From the NCBI GenBank assembly GCA_051001135.1, contig JBPCNO010000107.1, positions 13,176 through 77,175 on the forward strand: a stretch of DNA of 64,000 nt, given 5' to 3'. The notes beneath the pieces are model-generated. The model searched no databases. It was given only the letters and a program-made list of their open reading frames with translations, and had not been told where the DNA came from. Positions 8,778 to 16,775 of the stretch are shown one piece after another; within the stretch, counting starts at the first letter, position 1, and every line of letters starts with the position of its first letter. This DNA comes from CAWHMN01 sp051001135. GTDB lineage: Bacteria; Acidobacteriota; Terriglobia; Terriglobales; Acidobacteriaceae. Both the position numbers and the translations under genes were made by a program.

Positions 8778-9800
8778 TTACCGGGACCAGGCCATACCAT
8801 CTGCGCCCTGCCCGGCGTCAATGAGCGCCCGTACCTTCCATTGCGAGACGTCGATCACGGCAACCTGGTGGCTACGGCCGCAGGAGACATAGACCGCCGT
8901 TCCATCGGGCGACGCGAGTATCTCGTTTGGAGACTTCGGGACGTCGATGGTGCGCGCGATCTTGCGCTCTTTGAGATCCAGCACCGCCACTTTGTCGATG
9001 GATGGAAGTGCCACCAGCAGCCAGCGGCCATCTTTGGTAGAGGCTGTTCCATACCCAAACGCCGGCAGGGGCACCCACGCCGTGATCTTGTCAGTAGAGG
9101 TATCGATGAGAGCTAGGCGGGGTTTCGTCTGGTCAGAGGTGAAGACCGTGCGGTCGTCGTTCGAGATGGAGATACGCTGGACCTTGTTCGAAACCGGGAT
9201 GACCGCGATGGTCTTGCGCGCGGTCAGGTCAAGGACCGACACTGTGCCCGGGCCGACGTTGGCGGTATAACCGCGCCGTCCATCGTGCGAGATCGCCAGC
9301 ATGTGCGATTCTTCCTGCGCAGTAGGGATGGTGCCTACGATCTTAAGCGTGCGTGGGTTGACAATGGTCACCGTCTTGTCGAGTTCCGTGGTCACGTACA
9401 ACAAGCGGCTTATGGGATCGTAGAGCGGTAAATGGGGCCGCACCCCATGGCCAAAGTCGACCTTCCCCGTCACTCTGTGGCTCGCAATATCAATTACGTC
9501 CATGAAGCTGCCATCGGTGCCTGGCCGGCCAACTCCTGAATTGCCATAGATAGGCACAAAGGCGGTGTGGCCATCCGGAGTTACGGCAACCTCATGGCCG
9601 GTAATTCCGTCCTCCGGTACGACTGCAATCTGCCGAGCTGCGGCGGGATCGATGAGACTGACGTCGTGGTCAGCCTGATTTGCGACCAGAAGCACCGGCT
9701 TTGCGGTATTGCCCGCGTGCGCCTGCGTACGGGCCTGAAGCGAAAGAGTACTGAGACAGATGCTGAACAGGAGAAGGCGCGGCGCGATCAGCGTTTGCAT
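8778..9800 (-). CDS. secreted YncE-like beta-propeller (YVTN-type) protein
   Basis: 340 residues with a signal peptide (LLLFSICLSTLSLQARTQAHA) and about seven repeated blades of the type KPVLLVANQADHDVSLIDP, SRLLYVTTELDKTVTIVNP and TAVYVSCGRSHQVAVIDV. Each blade ends in a V-x-V-I-D strand, as in YVTN/YncE propellers. These are periplasmic or surface proteins that bind DNA, metal or protein partners, and no ligand can be assigned. No clear ribosome-binding site. Confidence 0.85.
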   Translation of the reverse strand: MQTLIAPRLLLFSICLSTLSLQARTQAHAGNTAKPVLLVANQADHDVSLIDPAAARQIAVVPEDGITGHEVAVTPDGHTAFVPIYGNSGVGRPGTDGSFMDVIDIASHRVTGKVDFGHGVRPHLPLYDPISRLLYVTTELDKTVTIVNPRTLKIVGTIPTAQEESHMLAISHDGRRGYTANVGPGTVSVLDLTARKTIAVIPVSNKVQRISISNDDRTVFTSDQTKPRLALIDTSTDKITAWVPLPAFGYGTASTKDGRWLLVALPSIDKVAVLDLKERKIARTIDVPKSPNEILASPDGTAVYVSCGRSHQVAVIDVSQWKVRALIDAGQGADGMAWSR

Positions 9801-9915
9801 GGAAGGAATCTATCAGGTTCCGGCTGCATTGCGGCAGTCCAGGGCTGCGCGTTTGCTTGGCTCGTGCGCGCCGCGCGCCCGCCCGTACGGTCAATGCCCC
9901 GTGCGACTCAGTACC

Positions 9916-10413
9916 TCAGTGGTAGCTGATCTGGTAGTAGGTCATGCCCAGGCCGTTCTTCTGCTGCACGATGTCGTAGGGGGTGAAGCTGATGGTGTGC
10001 GTCTTGTGCTCGACAAACAGCGGTAGCAGCGTCTTGCGGTCGTTGACTACTACGGCCGTCAGGACCCCGTTGCCGAGTGTGGTGGCGTAAATGATTTTGT
10101 GGCTGGTGATCTTGCCGTACTCGCTCGAGTCGTCCCAGTCGCCCAGGAAGCGCCCGTAGGGATAGCCCGCCTGCACATACTTCTGCGGATGTTGCTGCCA
10201 GTCCGGATCGTTGTTCCAGATCCCGAAGGCTTTGGGAAAATCCTGCGCCTGCACCGCCTGGAAGAACCGGTCGACCCGATGCTTTTCCGGCCAATCCCAG
10301 AAGATGTACACGAAGATGGCAGCCGCCACGCAGCAGATGAGCGCGCCGATGAGCAGATTGCGCCGCTTCCGTGCGCGGGCGGCGTCGTACGCGGGTGCAT
10401 CGAGCAGGGTCAT
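9916..10413 (-). CDS. single-pass membrane protein, unknown function
   Basis: 165 residues. A short basic cytoplasmic N-terminus (ARARKRRN) is followed by one membrane span (LLIGALICCVAAAIFVYIFW) and an exported domain rich in aromatic residues (DFPKAFGIWNNDPDW, YPYGRFLGDWDD, MTYYQISYH). I do not recognise a family with certainty. It lies between ddl and the beta-propeller gene on the same strand but about 100 bases from each. Confidence 0.8.
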   Translation of the reverse strand: MTLLDAPAYDAARARKRRNLLIGALICCVAAAIFVYIFWDWPEKHRVDRFFQAVQAQDFPKAFGIWNNDPDWQQHPQKYVQAGYPYGRFLGDWDDSSEYGKITSHKIIYATTLGNGVLTAVVVNDRKTLLPLFVEHKTHTISFTPYDIVQQKNGLGMTYYQISYH

Positions 10414-10517
10414 CGTTGCTGACTATCCTTTACTGCTAATGGGATGCGGCGGCCTGTGGGTTAGGACACCGCGGGCGCCTCGCATGTTCCCGCGCATCGT
10501 GATTTAGCGGTCGCGGC

Positions 10518-11729
10518 TTACCGGCTGTAGTGGGTCTCGTCCTTCTCCGCGCGCGACTCAAGCGCCAGTTGGATCAGCCGGTCGATCAGCTCGCTGTAAC
10601 GCAGGCCGGAGGCCTCCCACAGCTTGGGATACATGCTGATCGAGGTGAACCCGGGCATGGTGTTGATCTCATTCAGATAGAGCCGTCCGCTCTTGCCCGG
10701 CCCCATCAGGAAGTCCACCCGCGCCAGACCCGCACAGTCGCATGCCTTGAAAGCGTCGATGGCCATCTGCCGGATGCGTTTGGACTGATCCCGCGTTAAC
10801 TTGGCCGGGATGATTGGCACCGAGCTGTCGCTCTCGTACTTCGCCTCGTAGTCGTAGAACTCTTTGCCCGGCACGATCTCGCCCACAACCGACGCTTCGG
10901 GCCGGTCATTGCCGAGCACCGCCACCTCCAGCTCCCGCGCCTTCTTGCCGCCTTTGCCACCCACGCCCTGCTCCACCACGATCTTGCGGTCATAGCTCGC
11001 GGCCAGATCGATGGCCGGCCCCAGCTCGGAGCGGTCATGCGCCTTCGAGATGCCTACGGACGAGCCCAGATTTGCCGGCTTTACAAACAGTGGATATTTG
11101 AGCGCGGCCTCCACCCGCCCGATCGCCTTCTTCGGACTGTCATGCCAGTCGCCCCGCAGCAGCGTCACGTGCTTCACGATCGGCAGTTTGGCGGCGGCGA
11201 ACAGCCGCTTCATCACGTCCTTGTCCATGCCGGCGGCCGAGCCCAGCACGCCCGACCCCACGTACGCCTTCCCCGCCAGTTCGAGCAGACCCTGCATGGT
11301 GCCATCCTCGCCGAAGGTGCCGTGGAGCACCGGAAAAACGACATCGACACCCAGCGCCTCCGCATGACCCGAGAACTGCAAGCCCGGGGACTGCAAGCCC
11401 GAGAACTGCAAGCCCGGAGAATGCAAGCCCGGAGAATGCAGCGCCGTTGCATTCGTTGCCGGTGCCAGCGAAGCGTCCTTCCACCCGGCGGCCTGCTTGC
11501 TGGTCGCCGCTTCCGCGACCAAGGATCCGGCTGAGGGCGCATCGCCATTCAGCAGCCGGTCTGCCTCGCCGCCCAGTACCCAGCGCCCCTGCTTGGTAAT
11601 CCCGACGGGCACCACCTCATACTTTTTCTTGTCGATCGCATACAGAACCGACGCGGCCGAACGCAGCGAGATCTCGTGCTCGCCGCTTCGTCCGCCAAAC
11701 AAGATGCCAACACGGAGTTTTTTGGTCAT
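10518..11729 (-). CDS. ddl: D-alanine--D-alanine ligase with in-frame repeat insertion
   Basis: Makes D-Ala-D-Ala for peptidoglycan. Motifs in order: ILFGGRSGEHEISLRSA, FPVLHGTFGEDGTMQGLLE, KPANLGSSVGISK, and the metal-binding LYLNEINTMPGFTSISMYP. The protein is 403 residues, about 40 longer than usual. The extra length sits between the N-terminal strand (ADRLLNGDAP) and AEALGVDVVFP and consists of an Ala/Ser-rich stretch plus five 15-base repeats reading HSPGL/QFSGL. The core looks intact, so the enzyme is probably active with a surface loop. Confidence 0.96.
   Translation of the reverse strand: MTKKLRVGILFGGRSGEHEISLRSAASVLYAIDKKKYEVVPVGITKQGRWVLGGEADRLLNGDAPSAGSLVAEAATSKQAAGWKDASLAPATNATALHSPGLHSPGLQFSGLQSPGLQFSGHAEALGVDVVFPVLHGTFGEDGTMQGLLELAGKAYVGSGVLGSAAGMDKDVMKRLFAAAKLPIVKHVTLLRGDWHDSPKKAIGRVEAALKYPLFVKPANLGSSVGISKAHDRSELGPAIDLAASYDRKIVVEQGVGGKGGKKARELEVAVLGNDRPEASVVGEIVPGKEFYDYEAKYESDSSVPIIPAKLTRDQSKRIRQMAIDAFKACDCAGLARVDFLMGPGKSGRLYLNEINTMPGFTSISMYPKLWEASGLRYSELIDRLIQLALESRAEKDETHYSR
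11371..11445 (+). repeat. 5 x 15-bp tandem repeat inside ddl
   Basis: Five units of the form GRGAAYTGCAAGCCC, each a whole number of codons, so the ddl frame is kept. The unit ends vary at one or two bases. Confidence 0.9.
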
Positions 11730-11813
11730 GGGGGATATTGAATCGAAAAAGCCGTAGCGATGCAGGGATCTTACAAGTTGCAGGGCGTGCCTTAACAGTG
11801 CACGCCTGTGTTC

Positions 11814-12206
11814 CTACCAGATCGTATCAATGACCTTGCACCGGCGGATCGCGCTATCGGCCGTGATCAGCGGCAGGCCGTCGACAATGGATGTCGCACC
11901 GATGATGCGGTCCATGGGATCCTGTGGATAGCTCTCCGGGAACTGCACGGCCTGTGCTGCGATGCGGCCGGTGATCGGCTTCACGATGAAGTTCGCTTCG
12001 ACGGCATGCAGGAAGCTATCGAGCGACCTGCGGACCATGATGCGGCCCCTGCTGATCGCCATCGCCAATTCAAACAGCGTGATACCGGAGATGGCCAGTC
12101 CTTTGCCGTGCAGACGGGCATCGTCGATAACGGCGCGCGCCGCCGCCGAGAGCTTTTCTGGCCTGTCCGCAATCCAGATAACCACATGCGTATCGACCAG
12201 AATCAC
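11814..12206 (-). CDS. PIN-domain toxin (VapC-like)
   Basis: 130 residues with the PIN ribonuclease acidic residues: ILVDTHVVIWIAD at the N-terminus, LFELAMAISRG in the middle, and DPMDRIIGATSIVDGLPLITAD towards the end. VapC toxins cleave specific RNAs such as tRNAs. It starts with GTG inside the GTGA that also holds the stop of the antitoxin gene, which couples their translation. Length is typical. Confidence 0.92.
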   Translation of the reverse strand: MILVDTHVVIWIADRPEKLSAAARAVIDDARLHGKGLAISGITLFELAMAISRGRIMVRRSLDSFLHAVEANFIVKPITGRIAAQAVQFPESYPQDPMDRIIGATSIVDGLPLITADSAIRRCKVIDTIW

Positions 12207-12436
12207 TTAAGGCATTCCCAGTCTTCCAGCGGAACGATCGGCCCCACGATGTCGCCCTTGATTTCAATTTCGCCCTTCAGGAAGCCGAAGATCGGGTCCG
12301 GCTGATTGGTGATCGGCACCAATTTGGCCACGGGTTTGCCGCGTTTAGTGATCACCACGGATTCCCGCTTCTTCTGCACCTCATCCATCACGGCGAGGCA
12401 ATTGGTCTTGAACTCTCCGGCAGCCATCGTTCTCAT
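12203..12436 (-). CDS. antitoxin, Phd/YefM family
   Basis: 77 residues: MAAGEFKTNCLAVMDEVQ followed by VVITKRGKPVAKLVPI, the classic Phd/YefM DNA-binding fold, then a C-terminal toxin-binding tail. Overlaps the toxin start by four bases. Such antitoxins repress their own promoter, presumably in the 60 bases before 12436, where the AT-rich run ATGGTCATAGTATCATGGTC contains repeated GGTCAT-like steps. Confidence 0.92.
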   Translation of the reverse strand: MRTMAAGEFKTNCLAVMDEVQKKRESVVITKRGKPVAKLVPITNQPDPIFGFLKGEIEIKGDIVGPIVPLEDWECLK

Positions 12437-12499
12437 GTCCAGTCTCCGCGACTATGGTCATAGTATCATGGTCATTTTGGAAAGCCCGTCAGCACGCGT

Positions 12500-13492
12500 C
12501 TACAGTATCTTCTTCCCGAACGCCGAAGAGATCAGCTCTACCGCCAGGTGCGCGGTGCGGTTGTGTTCGTCGATTACCGGATTCACCTCGACGATCTCGA
12601 AGCTCAGCATGCGTCCATGGTCGGCCAGAATTTCCATGGCCAGGTGCGCCTCGCGATAGGTCGCGCCGCCGCGCACCGGCGTGCCCACACCCGGCGCGTC
12701 CTCCGGATCGATCCAGTCCATGTCCAGCGACACGTGGTAGCCGGCGGTGCCGCGTCCGGCCGCGCGCAGCGCCTCTTCCATCACTGTCCGCATCCCGCGC
12801 TCGTCGATGTCGCGCATGGTGTAGACCTCGCTGATGCCCGCGCGTTTGATATTTTCCTTCTCCGTCGCATCGATGTCGCGTACGCCGATCAGCACCACGT
12901 TGTCCGGCGCCACTTTCGGGGAGAAATCATAGATACACGCAAGCTGCTCCGGCCCCAGTCCCATCAGCGCCGCTAGCGGCATGCCGTGCACGTTCCCGCT
13001 GGGCGAGGTCTCCGGCGTGTTGATGTCGGAATGCGCATCGATCCAGATCAGCCCGATCTTCTGCCCCTTGCGCCGGTAGAACTCCGCCACACCCGAGACC
13101 GAGCCCGCCGCCACCGAGTGATCGCCGCCCAGCACCACCGGGGTCATGCCCTCTTCGAGCGACTTGATCACCAGGTCGGCGGTCTTGACGCAGGTCTCGC
13201 GGATCTCCTTGATATACTTCGCGTTCTCCTCGCCCGGCTTCTTGGTCTCGGCGATGGCTACGGCGATGTTGCCGCCATCCGTCACCACGTGCCCCAGCGC
13301 CTCCAGATGCGCCTCCAGCCCAGCCACCCGCACGGCAGATGGACCCATGTCCACGCCGCGCCGTGACTGCCCCAGATCGAGCGGCACGCCGATCACCCGG
13401 ATCTGGCGTGGCGGCAGCGATTGCACCCCGCTGTACATGGGTTGGTGGCCGCGCGTGGTCTCTACGTGGAGCGAGTCTTCGTTCTTCGGCAT
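12500..13492 (-). CDS. rocF: arginase
   Basis: 330 residues. Arginase splits arginine into ornithine and urea with two Mn ions. Metal-binding motifs are visible: VLGGDHSVAAGS, WIDAHSDINT (usual DAHTD) and SLDMDWIDPEDAPGVGTP. The N-terminus carries RVIGVPLDLGQSRRGVDMGP. AGGAAAG precedes the ATG. Related agmatinases are shorter and lack the GVDMGP start. The next gene on the same strand upstream is asnS. Confidence 0.94.
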   Translation of the reverse strand: MPKNEDSLHVETTRGHQPMYSGVQSLPPRQIRVIGVPLDLGQSRRGVDMGPSAVRVAGLEAHLEALGHVVTDGGNIAVAIAETKKPGEENAKYIKEIRETCVKTADLVIKSLEEGMTPVVLGGDHSVAAGSVSGVAEFYRRKGQKIGLIWIDAHSDINTPETSPSGNVHGMPLAALMGLGPEQLACIYDFSPKVAPDNVVLIGVRDIDATEKENIKRAGISEVYTMRDIDERGMRTVMEEALRAAGRGTAGYHVSLDMDWIDPEDAPGVGTPVRGGATYREAHLAMEILADHGRMLSFEIVEVNPVIDEHNRTAHLAVELISSAFGKKIL

Positions 13493-13524
13493 TTGACTTT
13501 CCTGTCAGTAACTTGAGCAAACCC

Positions 13525-14898
13525 TTAAGGATAGATTCGGTTCAGCGTGCGGGCAAACGGAATCGTTTCGCGGACATGCTCCAGCCCGCAGATCCATGCC
13601 ACGGCCCGCTCGATGCCCATACCGAAGCCGGAATGCGGCACCGATCCGTAGCGGCGCAGATCGAGATACCACTGGAAGGACTCCAGCGGCAGCTTGTGCT
13701 CCTCGATGCGCTGCTTCAGCAGGTCGTAAGAAGCAATACGCTGCGATCCGCCGATGATCTCCCCGTAGCCTTCCGGCGCCAGCACATCCACGCACAGCGC
13801 GAACTTGGGATCCACCGGGTCCGGCTCCATGTAGAAGGCCTTCACCGCCGCCGGATAGCGATGCACCATCACCGGCCGATCAAACTGCGACGAGATATAT
13901 GTCTCATCCGGCGAGCCGAAATCGTTGCCGTACTCGAACAGGTGCTCGATCAGTCCCTGGGCATGCGCGTCGTTGAGCATCTGCGCGGCCTGGTCGTAAC
14001 TGATCTTCGGGAACGGCGCCTGGATGACCTGCAGCTTGGCCACATCGCGGTTTAGCACCTTCAGGTCCGCAGCGCGCCGCTCCAGCACCCGGCCGACGAT
14101 GAAGCTGAGAAAGTTCTCCGCCAGCCGCATCAGGTCGTTGAGGTCGGCGTAGGCCAGCTCCGGCTCCACCATCCAGAACTCGGTCAGGTGCCGCCGGGTC
14201 TTCGACTTCTCCGCGCGAAACGTCGGCCCGAAGCTGTATACCTTGCCCAGCGCCAGCGCCGTGCTCTCGATATACAACTGGCCGCTCTGCGTCAAAAACG
14301 CCTCGTCGCCGAAGTACTCCACCGGGAACAACGTGGACGTGCCTTCGCATGCTGCGGGCGTCAACACCGGCGAATCCGTCAGAATGAAGCCGTTGTCGTC
14401 CAGATAATCGCGCGCTGCCTTGATGATCTCCGCGCGGATGCGCAGGATGGCGGACTGCCGCGGCGTGCGAATCCACAAGTGTCGATGCTCCATCAGGAAA
14501 TCGACGCCGTGCTCCTTCGGCGTAATGGGGAACGGTTGGTCTTCCGGCACCCGCTGGATGATCTCGACATTCTCGACATCGAGTTCGAAACCCCCCGGCG
14601 CACGCTCATCCGCCCGCACCTTGCCGGTCACGATCACGCTCGACTCCTGCGTGAGCCGGCGTGTGGACTCGAAGATCTCCGCGCTCACCGCTGCCTTCGG
14701 CATCACGCCCTGCACCGTGCCCGTGCCGTCGCGAAAGATGGGAAACAGCAGCTTGCCGCTGGCCCGCATGTTGTAGAGCCAGCCGTGGAGCGTCACCCGT
14801 TCACCCTCATGTTGCGCCAGCGTAGCGATGGTCGCGGGAGCCGCCGCCGCCCCTGTTGTGGTCTTCTCTTGCGTCTCTTCTGTCGTCGGTTCTGTCAT
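13525..14898 (-). CDS. asnS: asparaginyl-tRNA synthetase
   Basis: 457 residues, class IIb synthetase. An OB-fold anticodon domain (VTLHGWLYNMRASGK, LFPIFRDGTGTVQGV) is followed by the catalytic core with motif 2 (FRAEKSKTRRHLTEFWM) and motif 3 (GFGMGIERAVAWI). The C-terminus ends ETIPFARTLNRIYP. AsnS rather than AspS is indicated by the short length and the lack of the bacterial AspS insertion. A Thr/Ala-rich N-terminal tail of about 20 residues precedes the OB fold. Confidence 0.95.
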   Translation of the reverse strand: MTEPTTEETQEKTTTGAAAAPATIATLAQHEGERVTLHGWLYNMRASGKLLFPIFRDGTGTVQGVMPKAAVSAEIFESTRRLTQESSVIVTGKVRADERAPGGFELDVENVEIIQRVPEDQPFPITPKEHGVDFLMEHRHLWIRTPRQSAILRIRAEIIKAARDYLDDNGFILTDSPVLTPAACEGTSTLFPVEYFGDEAFLTQSGQLYIESTALALGKVYSFGPTFRAEKSKTRRHLTEFWMVEPELAYADLNDLMRLAENFLSFIVGRVLERRAADLKVLNRDVAKLQVIQAPFPKISYDQAAQMLNDAHAQGLIEHLFEYGNDFGSPDETYISSQFDRPVMVHRYPAAVKAFYMEPDPVDPKFALCVDVLAPEGYGEIIGGSQRIASYDLLKQRIEEHKLPLESFQWYLDLRRYGSVPHSGFGMGIERAVAWICGLEHVRETIPFARTLNRIYP

Positions 14899-14921
14899 GA
14901 GTCTCTCTAAGCCAATAAGGA

Positions 14922-14958
14922 GTCATCCTGAGCGCAGTCGAAGGATCTGCGTCTGCCT
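14922..14958 (+). repeat. family B dispersed repeat, copy 2
   Basis: GTCATCCTGAGCGCAGTCGA followed by AGGATCTGCGTCTGCCTTT; the commonest form of family B, here between asnS and the TIM-barrel gene. Confidence 0.75.
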
Positions 14959-14977
14959 TTTCTATACGCCGCGCGCC

Positions 14978-15802
14978 CTAAACCCCAAGCAGGCGGAACG
15001 CCGCCGCGGCCTTCATCGCCACCGTCTCCGGCGCGTCGCCCAGGTTGTGGTGGATCTCGAGCAGCGCCGCCGGCGTGCGCGGCGCGCTCCGCAGCTCATC
15101 CATCAGCGGCGGCCAGCCAATCGTCCCATCCCCCGGCCACAGGTGCGTATCCTTGTCGCCTCCGTTGTCGTGCAGGTGGGTAGAGCCGATCAGCGGCTTC
15201 AGCTCCGCCAGCGTGGCCGCTACGCCCTCGCCCAGGTGCGCGTGCCCGGAGTCGAAGCACACACCCACATCCGTGAAGTGCCCTACGCGAATGATCTCGC
15301 GCAGATTCTTCGGTTGCGTGATCTCGTTCTGAATATTCTCCAGCAGCAGCCGCACGCCCAGCGGCCGGGCAAAGGCCTGCAGGTGTTCCACCGCCGTCAG
15401 CGCGTCTTCGAGCGTGCGCTCGTTCCAGCTTCCATCCCGATCGCCCAGGTGCAACACGAGAAAACGGAAGGGCAGCACCTCCGCCACCTCAAGCGCCCGC
15501 TTGACCTCGTCCATCGCCTCGATCCGGCGCGACTTTTCGCTGTGCACCACGTTCACCGCCGGCGCGCCGCCGCGGCCCATCTCCGTATCCGGATACATGG
15601 GCGCATGCAGCGAGTGCGCCTCGATCTCCTTTGAGCCAAACCAGCCGGCCATCTCCTTGATGTGCTGCCGGCTGGTGTAGTCGAAGTGCTGGCGCGCGCC
15701 AAAGAGCTCGATGGCCTGCGCCCCACCGCGCTCCAATAGGTCGAGCAGTCCGGGGTGCAGCCGCTGATTCAGGAAAACATGGGTCGATAAACCTCGAAGC
15801 AT
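14978..15802 (-). CDS. sugar phosphate isomerase/epimerase family protein (TIM barrel)
   Basis: 274 residues of the xylose-isomerase-like TIM-barrel (AP endonuclease 2) superfamily: IELFGARQHFDY, the metal-site region EAHSLHAPMYPD, FLVLHLGDRDG, LLLENIQNE, VGVCFDSGHAHLGEG and STHLHDNGGDKDTHLWPGDG. The His and Glu residues at strand ends form the usual metal centre. Substrate unknown. Same strand as asnS, with a family B repeat between them. Confidence 0.88.
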   Translation of the reverse strand: MLRGLSTHVFLNQRLHPGLLDLLERGGAQAIELFGARQHFDYTSRQHIKEMAGWFGSKEIEAHSLHAPMYPDTEMGRGGAPAVNVVHSEKSRRIEAMDEVKRALEVAEVLPFRFLVLHLGDRDGSWNERTLEDALTAVEHLQAFARPLGVRLLLENIQNEITQPKNLREIIRVGHFTDVGVCFDSGHAHLGEGVAATLAELKPLIGSTHLHDNGGDKDTHLWPGDGTIGWPPLMDELRSAPRTPAALLEIHHNLGDAPETVAMKAAAAFRLLGV

Positions 15803-16073
15803 AGGGAAGGGTTCCTGCTTCTATCTTCTCACCCGAGCAGAGATGCTACGATCATGGGCATGCAGAGTTTCCGCAGCCGCCGCTGTTCCTGTTGTACGCG
15901 CGTGCGCCGGCGGAGACCTGCTTTGGCGAGCGGAACGAGCGGCTGATCTCGTTCCATTCAGGTTTCTTCGACGGCTCACGATCCCCTATCGTGGGCCGTT
16001 TGCATTTGGGGCCGGGGTCTCTGCTCTCAGCCCTTCAACCACCCAGTCGACAGATGTCAGAGGAGGAGTAGCC

Positions 16074-16655
16074 ATGAGTAGGATTCTTACGGAAGTTCTT
16101 GAGGCGAATGCCAAGTACAGCGCCGGCTTCGGCGCGAAGGCGAACCTCGCCATGCCGCCCGCCCGCGGTTTCGCGATCCTCACCTGCATGGATGCGCGTC
16201 TGGATCCGGCAAAGTACGCCGGTCTTTCGGAAGGCGATGCGCACGTGATACGCAACGCCGGAGGACGCGCGACCGACGATGCCATCCGCTCGCTGGTCAT
16301 CAGCTACAAGCTGCTGGGCACGCGGGAGTTCTTCGTCATCCACCACACCAACTGCGGCATGGAGTTTTTCTCCAACCAGGTGATCCGTGGCCTTCTGGCG
16401 AATAGTCTCGAGACCGCGCAGTTAAGCGCTGAAGGCTTCAAGGACATCGGCAAAGGACCGGGCTCGCGCGCCGGAGAGTTCCTGGAGTGGCTGACCATCA
16501 CCGATCAGCGGCAGTCCGTGATCGACGACGTGGGGCGGATTCGCACCCATCCTCTGGTGCCGGGATCGATCCCCATCTACGGCTATGTGTTCGACGTGAA
16601 GAGCGGGAAGCTGGTCGAAGTGGAAGGCGCGCGGACTGCGGGCGCGGCACGCTAG
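16074..16655 (+). CDS. beta-class carbonic anhydrase
   Basis: 193 residues converting CO2 to bicarbonate. Zinc ligands are visible in ILTCMDARLDP (Cys and Asp) and IHHTNCGMEFF (His and Cys), with HVIRNAGGRATDDAIRSL between. This CMDARLD form is that of the small mycobacterial-type beta enzymes. The ATG at 16074 follows AGGAGGAG; the frame extends 77 codons further up without a credible start. No neighbour gives a pathway. Confidence 0.93.
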   Translation: MSRILTEVLEANAKYSAGFGAKANLAMPPARGFAILTCMDARLDPAKYAGLSEGDAHVIRNAGGRATDDAIRSLVISYKLLGTREFFVIHHTNCGMEFFSNQVIRGLLANSLETAQLSAEGFKDIGKGPGSRAGEFLEWLTITDQRQSVIDDVGRIRTHPLVPGSIPIYGYVFDVKSGKLVEVEGARTAGAAR

Positions 16656-16680
16656 CGACTCCGAGCCTCTCAACCACACC

Positions 16681-16750
16681 GTCATCCTGAGCGGAGCCGG
16701 TCTTGCCCCACGCGCAGGATCGGCGCAGTCGAAGGACCTGCGTCTGCCTT
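16681..16750 (+). repeat. family B dispersed repeat, copy 3 with an internal insert
   Basis: GTCATCCTGAGCGGAGCCGG... and ...GCAGTCGAAGGACCTGCGTC. The loop is enlarged by about 35 bases containing a GC-rich segment, so the outer arms of the repeat remain while the centre varies. Confidence 0.7.
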
Positions 16751-16775
16751 CAACTCAGCAGCAAGATGAGATCGA

